Positions 1-9,253 of a stretch of DNA of 12,503 bases are shown here, piece by piece. The notes beneath the pieces are model-generated. The model saw nothing but the letters and a program-made list of their open reading frames with translations, had not been told where the DNA came from and did not search any database. How positions within the stretch are numbered: the first letter of the stretch is position 1; every line of letters begins with the position of its first letter. The stretch comes from Liolophura sinensis (lineage: Eukaryota; Mollusca; Polyplacophora; Chitonida; Chitonidae): positions 64,001-76,503 of the forward strand of contig NW_027018119.1 in the NCBI RefSeq assembly GCF_032854445.1. Reading direction: 5' to 3'. The position numbers and the translations under genes are program-made.

Positions 1-536
1 TATTCAACTTTTGACTATAAGTTATGTGCCCTTCGGTAGCCCAGAAGACGTCAAATCTTTGGGCCAAGCCCATTTAACTCACCCAGCAATTGTCTTACTT
101 CTAAGTCCAAAACAATCTCAATGTCTTTATCTACGTGTAGAAAAACCACACGATTTGTACGTGAAAAACACAAGGTATTTGATACAGTCTGCTGTAAAAA
201 GTACAACTAAACACTGACCCACATTTATAAGGTGCCAAAAGATGCGGAATTGGGCCACGCATCGGCAGTTGTTGAAAAATTGCAAATTTCCCTGGGTTCC
301 ATGGAGTAAGAGCCGTTGCTGACATAAATGATCATTCAATTGTCGCTACAGCCAAAAGTATTGGTCGGAGAGCCATGCGGAATGCACCATTCGATTTCTC
401 GCCACAAAATACGTCGGATTAGCCTCTTACTAGTAGCACTGGAACAGTTTTTTCCACTTTTGCATTTTTGCCTGGTGTTTTTGTTAATTAAAACCGGCTA
501 CACTGTACTCTGTACAATCGCGACTGGTCATTACTA
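1..536 (+). repeat. Satellite unit 1 (536 bp)
   Basis: This unit has a 14-bp deletion at 320-321: GTTGCT runs straight into GACATAAATG, where other units carry GGCACGTGATTATG in between. A TG is repeated at both edges of the lost segment. It also has one extra T at 448-453. Private bases include CCAAAACAATC (others CCAAGACAATC), CACACGATTTG (others CACACCATTTG), GGGCCACGCATC and CTGGGTTCC. Its 3' end reads TTAATTAAAACCGG, a form shared only with unit 5. The left edge is the window edge. Confidence 0.95.
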
Positions 537-1085
537 TATTCAACTTTTGACTATAAGTTATGTGCCCTTCGGTAGCCCAGAAGACCTGAAATCTTTGGGC
601 CAAGCCCATTTAACTCACTCAGCAATTGTCTTATTTCTCAGTCCAAGACAATCTCAATGTCTTTATCTACGTGTAGAAAAACCACAACATTTGTACGTGA
701 AAAACACAAGGTACTTCATACAGTCTGCTGTAAAAAGTACAACAGAAAACAGACCCACATTTATAAGATGTCTAAAGATGCGGAATTGAGCCAGGCATCG
801 GCAGCTGTTGAAAAATTGCAAATTTTTTTGGTTTCCATGGAGTAAGAGCCGTTGCTGGGCACGTGATTATGACATCAATGATCATTCAATTGTCACTACA
901 GCCAAAAGTATTGGTCAGAGAGCAACGCGGTTTGCACCATTCGATTTCTCGCCACAAAATACATCGGATTAGCCTCTTGTCAGCAGCACTGTAACAATTT
1001 TTCCAATTTTGCATTTTTGCCTGGTCTTTTTGTTTATTGAAATCGGCTACACTGTACTCTGTACAATCGCGACTGGTCATTATTA
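537..1085 (+). repeat. Satellite unit 2, 'C' variant
   Basis: The unit is 549 bp. Diagnostic bases are GACCTGAAATC, TTTCTCAGTCCAAG, ACTTCATACAG, ACAGAAAACAGACCC and ATAAGATGTCTAAAG in its 5' and middle parts. Its 3' part has ACATCGGATTAG and the run CTTGTCAGCAGCACTG followed by CCAATTTTGC, and ends with TTTGTTTATTGAAATC. It is identical by eye to unit 6. Unit 12 shares the 5' signature, units 9 and 12 the 3' signature, and unit 16 shares most of the 3' half. Confidence 0.95.
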
Positions 1086-1634
1086 TATTCAACTTTTGAT
1101 TACATGGTATGTGCCCTTCGGTAACCCAGAAGACGTCAAATCTTTGGGCTAAGCCCATTTAACTCACCCAGCAATTGCCTTACTTCTAAGTGCAAGACAA
1201 TCTCAATGTCTTTATCTACGTGTAGAAAAACCACACCATTTGTACGTGAAAAACACAAGATACTTGATACAGTCTGCTGTAAAATGTACAACTAAACACT
1301 GACCCACATTAGTAAGGTGCCAAAAGATGCGGAATTGGGCCAGGCATCGGCAGCTGTTGAAAAATTGCAAATTTCCCTGGTTTCCATGGAGTAAGAGACG
1401 TTGCTACGCACGTGATTATGACATCAATGATCATTCAATTGTCGCTACAGCCAAAAGTATTGGTCGGAGAGCAACGCGGATTGCACCATTCAAATTCTCG
1501 TCACAAAATACGTCGGATTAGTCTCTTAATAGTAGCACTGGAACAGTTTTTCCACTTTTGCATTTTTGCCTGGTGTTTTTGTTAATTGAAGCCGGCTACA
1601 CTGTACTCTGTACAATCGCGACTGGTCATTACTA
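1086..1634 (+). repeat. Satellite unit 3, 'B' variant
   Basis: The unit is 549 bp. The B signature is TTTTGATTACATGG in place of TTTTGACTATAAG, GGTAACCCAG in place of GGTAGCCCAG, and AAAATGTACAACTAAAC in place of AAAAAGTACAACTGAAC. It has GGGCTAAGCCC, which breaks the long plus-strand open frame. Its 3' end has CATTCAAATTCTCG, CTCTTAATAGTAGC and TTGAAGCCGG, shared with units 7 and 10. It is identical by eye to unit 7. Confidence 0.95.
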
Positions 1635-2183
1635 TATTCAACTTTTGACTATGAGTTATGTGCCCTTCGGTAGCCCAGAAGACGACAAATCTTTGGGCCA
1701 AGCCCATTTAACTCACCCAGCAATTGCCTTATTTCTAATTGCAAGACAATCTCAATGTCTTTATCTACGTGTAGAAAAACCACACCATTTGTACGTGAAA
1801 AACACAAGGTACTTAATGCAGTCAGCTGTAAAAAGTACAACTGAACACTGACCCACATTTATAAGGTGCCAAAAGATGCGGAATTGGGCCAGGCATCGGC
1901 AGCTGTTAAAAAATTGCAAATATCCCTGGTTTTCATGGAGTAAGAGCCGTTGCTGGGCACGTGATTATGACATCAATGATCATTGAATTGTCACTACAGC
2001 CAAAAGTATTGGTCGGAGAGCAACGCGGTTTGCACCATTCGATTTTTCGTCACAAAATACGTCGGATTAGCCTCTTACCAGCAGCACTGGAACAGTTTTT
2101 CCACTTTTGCATTTTTACCTGGTCTTTTTGTTAATTGAAATCGGCTACACTGTACTATGTACCATCGCGACTGGTCATTACTA
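1635..2183 (+). repeat. Satellite unit 4
   Basis: The unit is 549 bp. Private forms are GACTATGAGTTATG, TTATTTCTAATTGC, CTTAATGCAGTCAGC and TGGTTTTCATGG. CATTGAATTG (others CATTCAATTG) extends the central palindrome to 14 bp at 1973-1986. The 3' end has the linked pair TGTACTATGTACCATC in place of TGTACTCTGTACAATC. It is identical by eye to unit 8. Confidence 0.95.
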
Positions 2184-2718
2184 TATTCAACTTTTGACTA
2201 TAAGTTATGTGCCCTTCGGTAGCCCAGAAGACGACAAATCTTTGGGCCAAGCCCATTTAACTCACCCAGCAATTGCCTTACTTCTAAGTCCAAGACAATC
2301 TCAATGTCTTTATCTACGTGTAGAAAAACCACACCATTTGTACGTGAAAAACACAAGGTACTTGATACAGTCTGCTGTAAAAAGTACAACAGAAAACAAA
2401 CCCACATTTATAAGATGTCTAAAGATGCGGAATTGAGCCAGGCATCGGCAGCTGTTGAAAAATTGCAAATTTTTTTGGTTTCCATGGAGTAAGAGCCGTT
2501 GCTGACATAAATGATCATTCAATTGTCGCTACAGCCAAAAGTATTGGTCGGAGAGCCATGCGGAATGCACCATTCGATTTCTCGCCACAAAATACGTCGG
2601 ATTAGCCTCTTACTAGTAGCACTGGAACAGTTTTTCCACTTTTGCATTTTTGCCTGGTGTTTTTGTTAATTAAAACCGGCTACACTGTACTCTGTACAAT
2701 CGCGACTGGTCATTACTA
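2184..2718 (+). repeat. Satellite unit 5, mosaic (535 bp)
   Basis: This is a three-part mosaic. Bases 2184-2407 match the 5' part of unit 9. Bases 2408-2479 match unit 2 or 6 (ATAAGATGTCTAAAG, AATTGAGCC, the seven-T run before GGTTTCC). Bases 2480-2718 match the 3' part of unit 1, including its 14-bp deletion (2503-2504), GAGAGCCATGCGG and TTAATTAAAACCGG. It is therefore the junction unit of the four-unit duplication. Confidence 0.93.
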
Positions 2719-3267
2719 TATTCAACTTTTGACTATAAGTTATGTGCCCTTCGGTAGCCCAGAAGACCTGAAATCTTTGGGCCAAGCCCATTTAACTCAC
2801 TCAGCAATTGTCTTATTTCTCAGTCCAAGACAATCTCAATGTCTTTATCTACGTGTAGAAAAACCACAACATTTGTACGTGAAAAACACAAGGTACTTCA
2901 TACAGTCTGCTGTAAAAAGTACAACAGAAAACAGACCCACATTTATAAGATGTCTAAAGATGCGGAATTGAGCCAGGCATCGGCAGCTGTTGAAAAATTG
3001 CAAATTTTTTTGGTTTCCATGGAGTAAGAGCCGTTGCTGGGCACGTGATTATGACATCAATGATCATTCAATTGTCACTACAGCCAAAAGTATTGGTCAG
3101 AGAGCAACGCGGTTTGCACCATTCGATTTCTCGCCACAAAATACATCGGATTAGCCTCTTGTCAGCAGCACTGTAACAATTTTTCCAATTTTGCATTTTT
3201 GCCTGGTCTTTTTGTTTATTGAAATCGGCTACACTGTACTCTGTACAATCGCGACTGGTCATTATTA
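2719..3267 (+). repeat. Satellite unit 6, 'C' variant
   Basis: The unit is 549 bp and by eye identical to unit 2 at offset 2182, with GACCTGAAATC, CTCAGTCCAAG and the CTTGTCAGCAGCACTG 3' signature. It is followed by a B unit, as unit 2 is. Confidence 0.95.
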
Positions 3268-3816
3268 TATTCAACTTTTGATTACATGGTATGTGCCCTT
3301 CGGTAACCCAGAAGACGTCAAATCTTTGGGCTAAGCCCATTTAACTCACCCAGCAATTGCCTTACTTCTAAGTGCAAGACAATCTCAATGTCTTTATCTA
3401 CGTGTAGAAAAACCACACCATTTGTACGTGAAAAACACAAGATACTTGATACAGTCTGCTGTAAAATGTACAACTAAACACTGACCCACATTAGTAAGGT
3501 GCCAAAAGATGCGGAATTGGGCCAGGCATCGGCAGCTGTTGAAAAATTGCAAATTTCCCTGGTTTCCATGGAGTAAGAGACGTTGCTACGCACGTGATTA
3601 TGACATCAATGATCATTCAATTGTCGCTACAGCCAAAAGTATTGGTCGGAGAGCAACGCGGATTGCACCATTCAAATTCTCGTCACAAAATACGTCGGAT
3701 TAGTCTCTTAATAGTAGCACTGGAACAGTTTTTCCACTTTTGCATTTTTGCCTGGTGTTTTTGTTAATTGAAGCCGGCTACACTGTACTCTGTACAATCG
3801 CGACTGGTCATTACTA
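3268..3816 (+). repeat. Satellite unit 7, 'B' variant
   Basis: The unit is 549 bp and by eye identical to unit 3. It carries GATTACATGG, GGTAACCCAG, the GGGCTAAGCCC frame-breaking change, AAAATGTACAAC, CATTCAAATTCTCG and TTGAAGCCGG. Confidence 0.95.
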
Positions 3817-4365
3817 TATTCAACTTTTGACTATGAGTTATGTGCCCTTCGGTAGCCCAGAAGACGACAAATCTTTGGGCCAAGCCCATTTAACTCACCC
3901 AGCAATTGCCTTATTTCTAATTGCAAGACAATCTCAATGTCTTTATCTACGTGTAGAAAAACCACACCATTTGTACGTGAAAAACACAAGGTACTTAATG
4001 CAGTCAGCTGTAAAAAGTACAACTGAACACTGACCCACATTTATAAGGTGCCAAAAGATGCGGAATTGGGCCAGGCATCGGCAGCTGTTAAAAAATTGCA
4101 AATATCCCTGGTTTTCATGGAGTAAGAGCCGTTGCTGGGCACGTGATTATGACATCAATGATCATTGAATTGTCACTACAGCCAAAAGTATTGGTCGGAG
4201 AGCAACGCGGTTTGCACCATTCGATTTTTCGTCACAAAATACGTCGGATTAGCCTCTTACCAGCAGCACTGGAACAGTTTTTCCACTTTTGCATTTTTAC
4301 CTGGTCTTTTTGTTAATTGAAATCGGCTACACTGTACTATGTACCATCGCGACTGGTCATTACTA
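3817..4365 (+). repeat. Satellite unit 8
   Basis: The unit is 549 bp and by eye identical to unit 4. It carries ACTATGAGTT, TTCTAATTGC, the 14-bp palindrome TCAATGATCATTGA at 4155-4168 and the TGTACTATGTACC form. Confidence 0.95.
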
Positions 4366-4914
4366 TATTCAACTTTTGACTATAAGTTATGTGCCCTTCG
4401 GTAGCCCAGAAGACGACAAATCTTTGGGCCAAGCCCATTTAACTCACCCAGCAATTGCCTTACTTCTAAGTCCAAGACAATCTCAATGTCTTTATCTACG
4501 TGTAGAAAAACCACACCATTTGTACGTGAAAAACACAAGGTACTTGATACAGTCTGCTGTAAAAAGTACAACAGAAAACAAACCCACATAAATAAGGTGC
4601 AAAAAGATGCGGAATTGGGCCAGGCATCGGCAGCTGTTGAAAAATTGCAAATTTTCCTGGTTTCCATGGAGTAAGAGCCGTTGCTGGGCACGTGATTATG
4701 ACATCAATGATCATTCAATTGTCACTACAGCCAAAAGTATTGGTCGGAGAGCAACGCCGATTGCACCATTCGATTTCTCGCCACAAAATACGTCGGATTA
4801 GCCTCTTGTCAGCAGCACTGGAACAATTTTTCCAATTTTGCATTTTTGCCTGGTCTTTTTGTTTATTGAAATCGGCTACACTGTACTATGTACCATCGCG
4901 ACTGGTCATTATTA
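4366..4914 (+). repeat. Satellite unit 9, mosaic
   Basis: The unit is 549 bp. Up to 4589 it matches unit 5 (ACAGAAAACAAACCC). It then switches to CATAAATAAGGTGCAAAAAG, which no other unit has in full. Its 3' part has the C signature CTTGTCAGCAGCACTG with CCAATTTTGC and TTTGTTTATTG, but GGAACAATTT where units 2 and 6 have GTAACAATTT. It has ACGCCGATTGC as a private change and ends with TGTACTATGTACCATC. The change of affinity at 4589 marks the right edge of the duplication. Confidence 0.93.
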
Positions 4915-5463
4915 TATTCAACTTTTGATTACATGTTATGTGCCATTCGGCAACCCAGAAGACGTCAAATCTTTGGGCCAAGCCCATTTAACTCACCCAG
5001 CAATTGCCTTACTTCTAAGTCCAAGACAATCTTAATGTCTTTATCTACGTGTAGAAAAACCACACCATTTGTACGTGAAAAACACAAGGTACTTGATACA
5101 GTCTGCTGTAAAATGTACAACTAAACACTTACCCACTTCAGTAAGGTGCCAAAAGATGCGGAATTGAGCCAGGCATCGGCAGCTGTTGAAAAATTGCAAA
5201 TTTCCCTGGTTTCCATGGAATAAGAGCCGTTGCTGGGCACGTGATTATGACATCAATGATCATTCAATTGTCACTACAGCCAAAAGTATTGGTCGGAGAG
5301 CAACGCGGTTTGCACCATTCAAATTCTCGTCACAAAATACGTCGGATTAGCCTCTTAATAGTTGCACTGGAACAGTTTTTCCACTTTTGCATTTTTGCCT
5401 GGTGTTTTTGTTAATTGAAGCCGGCTACACTGTACTCTGTACAATCGCGACTGGTCATTACTA
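4915..5463 (+). repeat. Satellite unit 10, 'B' variant
   Basis: The unit is 549 bp. It has the B signature (GATTACATG, CAACCCAG, AAAATGTACAACTAAAC) with private CCATTCGGCAACC. CAATCTTAATG adds an in-frame stop to the long open frame. It has ACACTTACCCACTTCAG and CATGGAATAAG (shared with unit 13). The 3' part agrees with units 3 and 7 (CATTCAAATTCTCG, TTGAAGCCGG). Confidence 0.94.
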
Positions 5464-5959
5464 TATTCAATTTTGACTATAAGTTATGTGCCCTTCGGTA
5501 GTCCAGAAGACGGCAAATCTTTGGGCCAAGCCCATTTAACTCACCCAGCAATTGCCTTACTTCTAAGTGCAAGACAATCTCAATGTCTTTATCTACGTGT
5601 AGAAAAACCACACCATTTGTACATAAAAAACACAAGGTACTTAATACAGTCTGCTGTAAAAAGTACAACTGAACACTCACCCACTTCAGTAAGGTGCAAA
5701 AAGATGCGGAATTGCGCCAGGCATCGGCAGTTGTTAAAAACTTGCAAATTTTCCTGGTTTCCATGGAGTAAGAGCCGTTGCTACGCACGTGATTATGACA
5801 TAAATGATCTTTCAATTGTCACTAGAGCCAAAATACGTCGGATTAGCCTCTTACCAGTAGCACTGGAACAGTTTTTCCACTTTTGCATTTTTGCATGGTG
5901 TTTTTGTTAATTGAAACCGGCTACACTGTACTTTGTACAATCGCGATTGGTCATTACTA
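5464..5959 (+). repeat. Satellite unit 11 with 52-bp deletion (496 bp)
   Basis: This is the shortest unit. GCCAAAATACGTCGG at 5827-5841 joins two places 52 bp apart in other units, GCCAAAAGTATTGG and CACAAAATACGTCGG. The shared CAAAA (5829-5833) is left as a single copy, the scar expected of slippage or microhomology-mediated loss. One C is also lost at about 5473 (CAATTTTGAC for CAACTTTTGAC). Private forms are GGTAGTCCAG, GACGGCAAATC, GAATTGCGCC, GATCTTTCAATTG, GCATGGTGTTTTTG and CGCGATTGG. Its 3' end (TTGAAACCGG) resembles units 1 and 5, and a C unit follows, as in those cases. Confidence 0.95.
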
Positions 5960-6508
5960 TATTCAACAATTGCCTATAAGTTATGTGCCCTTCGGTAGCC
6001 CAGAAGACCTGAAATCTTTGGGCCAAGCCCATTTAACTCACCCAGCAATTGTCTTTTTTCTCAGTCCAAGACAATCTCAATGTCTTTATCTACATGTAGA
6101 AAAACCACACCATATGTACGTGAAAAACACAAGGTACTTGATACAGTCTGCTGTAAAAAGTACAACTGAACACTGACCCACTTCAGTAAGGTGCCAAAAG
6201 ATGCGAAATTGAGCCAGGCATCAGCAGCTGTTGGAAAATTGCAAATGTTTTTGGTTTCCATGGAGTAAGAGCCGTTGCTGGGCACGTGATTATGACATCA
6301 ATGATCATTCAATTGTCACTACAGCCAAAAGTATTGGTCGGAGAGCAACGCGGTTTGCACCATTCGATTTCTCGCCACAAAATACGTCGGATTAGCCTCT
6401 TGTCAGCAGCACTGGAAAAATTTTTCCAATTTTGCATTTTTGCCTGGTCTTTTTGTTTATTGAAATCGGCTACACTGTATTATGTACCATCGCCACTGGT
6501 CATTATTA
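5960..6508 (+). repeat. Satellite unit 12, 'C' variant
   Basis: The unit is 549 bp. It shares GACCTGAAATC and TTCTCAGTCCAAG with units 2 and 6, and the CTTGTCAGCAGCACTG with CCAATTTTGC 3' signature. Private forms are TTCAACAATTGCCTATAAG, CCATATGTACG, GATGCGAAATTG, GCATCAGCAGC, TGTTGGAAAATTGC, ACTGGAAAAATTT, TGTATTATGTACC and CGCCACTGG. CTACATGTAG is a CpG-to-CpA change shared with unit 13. Confidence 0.94.
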
Positions 6509-7057
6509 TATTCAACTTTTGATTACATGTTATGTGCCCTTCGGTAACCCAGAAGAAATCAAATCTTTGGGCTAACCCCATTTAACTCACCCAGCAATTG
6601 CCTTACTTCTAAGTCCAAGACAATCTCAATGTCTTTATCTACATGTAGAAAAACCACACCATTTGTACGTGAAAAACACAAGGTACTTGATACAGTCTGC
6701 TGTAAAATGTACAACTAAACACTGACCCACTTCAGTAAGGTGCCAAAAGATGCGGAATTGAGCCAGGCATCGGCAGCTGTTGAAAAATTGCAAATTTCCC
6801 TGGTTTCCATGGAATAAGAGCCGTTGCTGGGCACGTGATTATGACATCAATGATCATTCAATTGTCACTACAGCCAAAAGTATTGGTCAGAGAGCAACGC
6901 GGTTTGCACCATTCGATTTCTCGCCACAAAATCCGTCGGATTAGCCTCTAACTAGTAGCACTGGAACAGTTTTTCCACTTTTGCATTTTTACCTGGTCTT
7001 TTTGTTAATTGAAATCGGCTACACTGTACTCTGTACAATCGCGACTGGTCATTACTA
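6509..7057 (+). repeat. Satellite unit 13, 'B' variant
   Basis: The unit is 549 bp. It has the B signature (GATTACATG, GGTAACCCAG, AAAATGTACAACTAAAC). Private forms are GAAGAAATCAAATC, GGGCTAACCCC (which breaks the GGGC/GCCC inverted repeat and the open frame), AAAATCCGTCGG and CCTCTAACTAGTAGC. It shares CATGGAATAAG with unit 10. The 3' end changes to the TTAATTGAAATC form. Confidence 0.94.
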
Positions 7058-7606
7058 TATTCAACTTTTGACTATAAGTTATGTGCCCTTCGGTAGCCCA
7101 GAAGAGGACAAATCTTTGGGCCAAGCCCATTTAACTCACCCAGCAATTGCCTTACTTCTAAGTGCAAGACAATCTAAATGTCTTTATCTACGTGTAGAAA
7201 AACCACACCTTTTTTACACAAAAATCACAAGGTACTTGATACAGTCTGCTGTAAAAAGTACAACTGAACACTGACCCACATTTATAAGGTGTCAAAAGAT
7301 GCGGAATTGGGCCAGGCATCGGCAGTTGTTAAAAAATTGCAAATTTTCCTGGTTTCCATGGAGTAAGAGACGTTGCTATGCACGTGATTATGACATAAAT
7401 AATCATTCAATTGTCTCTACAGCCAAAAGTATTGGTCGGAAAGCAACGCGGATTGCACCATTCGATTTCTCGTCACAAAGTACGTCGGATTAGCCTCTTA
7501 CCAGTAGCACTGGAACAATTTTCCCACTTTTGCATTTTTGCCTGGTCTTTTTGTTAATTGAAATCGACTACACTGTACTCTGTACAATCGCGACTGGTCA
7601 TTACTA
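7058..7606 (+). repeat. Satellite unit 14
   Basis: The unit is 549 bp and among the more divergent. GAAGAGGACAAATC, CAATCTAAATG and CACCTTTTTTACAC with AAAATCACAAGG replace the usual CACCATTTGTACGTG region, removing one ACGTG motif. GGTGTCAAAAG, TGCTATGCACGTG, CGGAAAGCAACG, CACAAAGTACG and AATTTTCCCAC are private. AATAATCATT breaks the usual AATGATCATT palindrome. ATCGACTAC replaces ATCGGCTAC. Confidence 0.94.
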
Positions 7607-8155
7607 TATTCAACTTTTGACTATAAGTTATGTGCCCTTCGGTAGCCCAGAAGACGACGAATCTTTGGGCCAAGCCCATTTAACTCACCCAGCAATTGTC
7701 TTACTTCTAAGTGCAAGACAATCTCAATGTCTTTATCTACGTGTAGAAAAACCACACCATTTGTACGTGAAAAACACAAGGTACTTGATACAGTCTGCTG
7801 TAAAAAGTACAACTGAACACTGACCCACTTCAGTAAGGTGCCAAAAGATGCGGAATTGGGCCAGGCATCGGCAGCTGTTGAAAAATTGCAAATTTCCCTG
7901 GTTTCCATGGAGTAAGAGACGTTGCTACTCACGTGATTATGACATCAATGATCATTCAATTGTCGCTACAGCCAAAAGTATTGGTCGGAGAGTAACGCCG
8001 TTTGCACCATTTAATTTCTAGTCACAAAATACGTCGGATTAGCCTCTTACCAGCTGCAGTGGAACAGTTTTTCCACTTTTGCATTTTTACCTGGTCTTTT
8101 TGATAATTGAAATAGGCTACACTGTACTATGTACCATCGCGACTGGTCATTACTA
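7607..8155 (+). repeat. Satellite unit 15
   Basis: The unit is 549 bp. Private forms are GACGACGAATC, TGCTACTCACGTG, GAGAGTAACGCCG, CCATTTAATTTCTAGTC, CAGCTGCAGTGG and TGATAATTGAAATAGG. It ends with the linked TGTACTATGTACCATC form shared with units 4, 8 and 9. The run of private changes in the second half suggests an older or less homogenised copy. Confidence 0.94.
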
Positions 8156-8704
8156 TATTCAACTTTTCACTATAAGTTATGTGCCCTTCGGTAGCCCAGA
8201 AGACGACAAATCTTTGTGCCAAGCCCATTTAACTCACCCAGCAATTGCCTGACTTCTAAGTGCAAGACAATCTCAATGTCTTTATCTACGTGTAGAAAAA
8301 CCACACCATTTGTACGTGAAAAACACAAGGTACTTGATGCAGTCTGCTGTAAAAAGTACAACTGAACACTGACCCACATTTATAAGATGCCTAAAGATGC
8401 GGAATTTAGCCAGGCATCGGCAGCTGTTGAAAAATTGCAAATTTTTTTGGTTTCCATGGAGTAAGAGCCGTTGCTGGGCACGTGATTATGACATCAATGA
8501 TCATTCAATTGTCACTACAGCCAAAAGTATTGGTCAGAGAGCAACGCGGTTTGCACCATTCGATTTCTCGCCACAAAATACATCGGATTAGTTTCTTGTC
8601 AGCAGCACTGTAACAATTTTTCCACTTTTGCATTTTTGCCTGGGTGTTTTGTTAATTGAAATCGGCTACACTGTACTCTGTACAATCGCGACTGGTCATT
8701 ACTA
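8156..8704 (+). repeat. Satellite unit 16, mosaic with C-type 3' half
   Basis: The unit is 549 bp. The first half has private CTTTTCACTATAAG, TTTGTGCCAAG and GCCTGACTTC (an in-frame stop in the long open frame). From about 8385 it becomes C-like, matching unit 2 closely: ATAAGATGCCTAAAG, the T run before GGTTTCC, CAGAGAGCAACG, ACATCGGATTAG, CTTGTCAGCAGCACTGTAAC. It leaves that pattern at CCACTTTTGC (about 8622) and ends with CTGGGTGTTTTG, shared with unit 17. This looks like a conversion or exchange tract of roughly 240 bp. Confidence 0.93.
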
Positions 8705-9253
8705 TATTCAACTTTTGACTATAAGTTATGTGCCCTTCGGTAGCCCAGAAGACGTCAAATCTTTGGGCTAAGCCCATTTAACTCACCCAGCAATTGTCTT
8801 ACTTCTAAGTCCAAGGCAATCTCAATGTCTTTATCTACGTGTAGAAAAACCAGACCATTTGTACATAAAAAAAACAAGGTACTTGATACAGTCTGCTGTA
8901 AAAAGTTCAACTGAACACAGACCCACATGAATAAGGTGCCAAAAGATGCGGAATTGGGCCAGGCATCGGTAGCTGTTAAAAAATTGCAAATATCCCTGGT
9001 TTCCATGGAGTAAGAGCCGTTGCTGGGCACGTGATTATGACATCAATGATCATTCAATTGTCGCTACAGCCAAAAGTATTGGTCGGAGAGCAACGCGGTT
9101 TGCACCATTCGATTTCTCGTCACAAATTACGTCGGATTAGCCTCTTACCAGCAGCACTGGAACAGTTTTTCCACTTTTGCATTTTTGCCTGGGTGTTTTG
9201 TTAATTGAAATCGGCTACACTGTACTCTGTACAATCGCGACTGGTCATTACTA
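8705..9253 (+). repeat. Satellite unit 17
   Basis: The unit is 549 bp. It has GACGTCAAATC plus GGGCTAAGCCC, the combination also found in units 3, 7, 19 and 21. Private or rare forms are CCAAGGCAATC, CCAGACCATTTG (with unit 19), GTACATAAAAAAAACAAGG, AAGTTCAACTG, ACACAGACCCACATGAATAAG and GCATCGGTAGC. It has CACAAATTACG (with unit 21) and CTGGGTGTTTTG (with unit 16). Confidence 0.94.

Larger units (their letters stand above)
297..2407 (+). repeat. Four-unit duplication, copy A
   Basis: This block spans the 3' part of unit 1, units 2 to 4 and the 5' part of unit 5. It is matched at 2480-4589. Comparing the two by eye, the only difference I found is a T-run (six T at 448-453 here, five in copy B), so the offset is 2183 before that run and 2182 after it. 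The offset equals four 549-bp units minus the shared 14-bp deletion. Single units elsewhere in the array differ at many positions, so this pair is far more similar than the background. It reads as a recent unequal exchange in repeat register, or as an assembly duplication. Confidence 0.93.
2480..4589 (+). repeat. Four-unit duplication, copy B
   Basis: This is the partner of 297-2407. It shares all private variants of copy A: the 14-bp deletion at 2503-2504, GACCTGAAATC in unit 6, GATTACATGG in unit 7, and ACTATGAGTT plus the 14-bp palindrome in unit 8. Identity ends at 4589, where this copy reads CCCACATAAATAAGG and copy A reads CCCACATTTATAAG. On the left it starts at TTCCATGGAG (2480). The 72 bases between the end of copy A and the start of copy B (2408-2479) match neither expected parent but match unit 2 (766-837). 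Confidence 0.93.
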
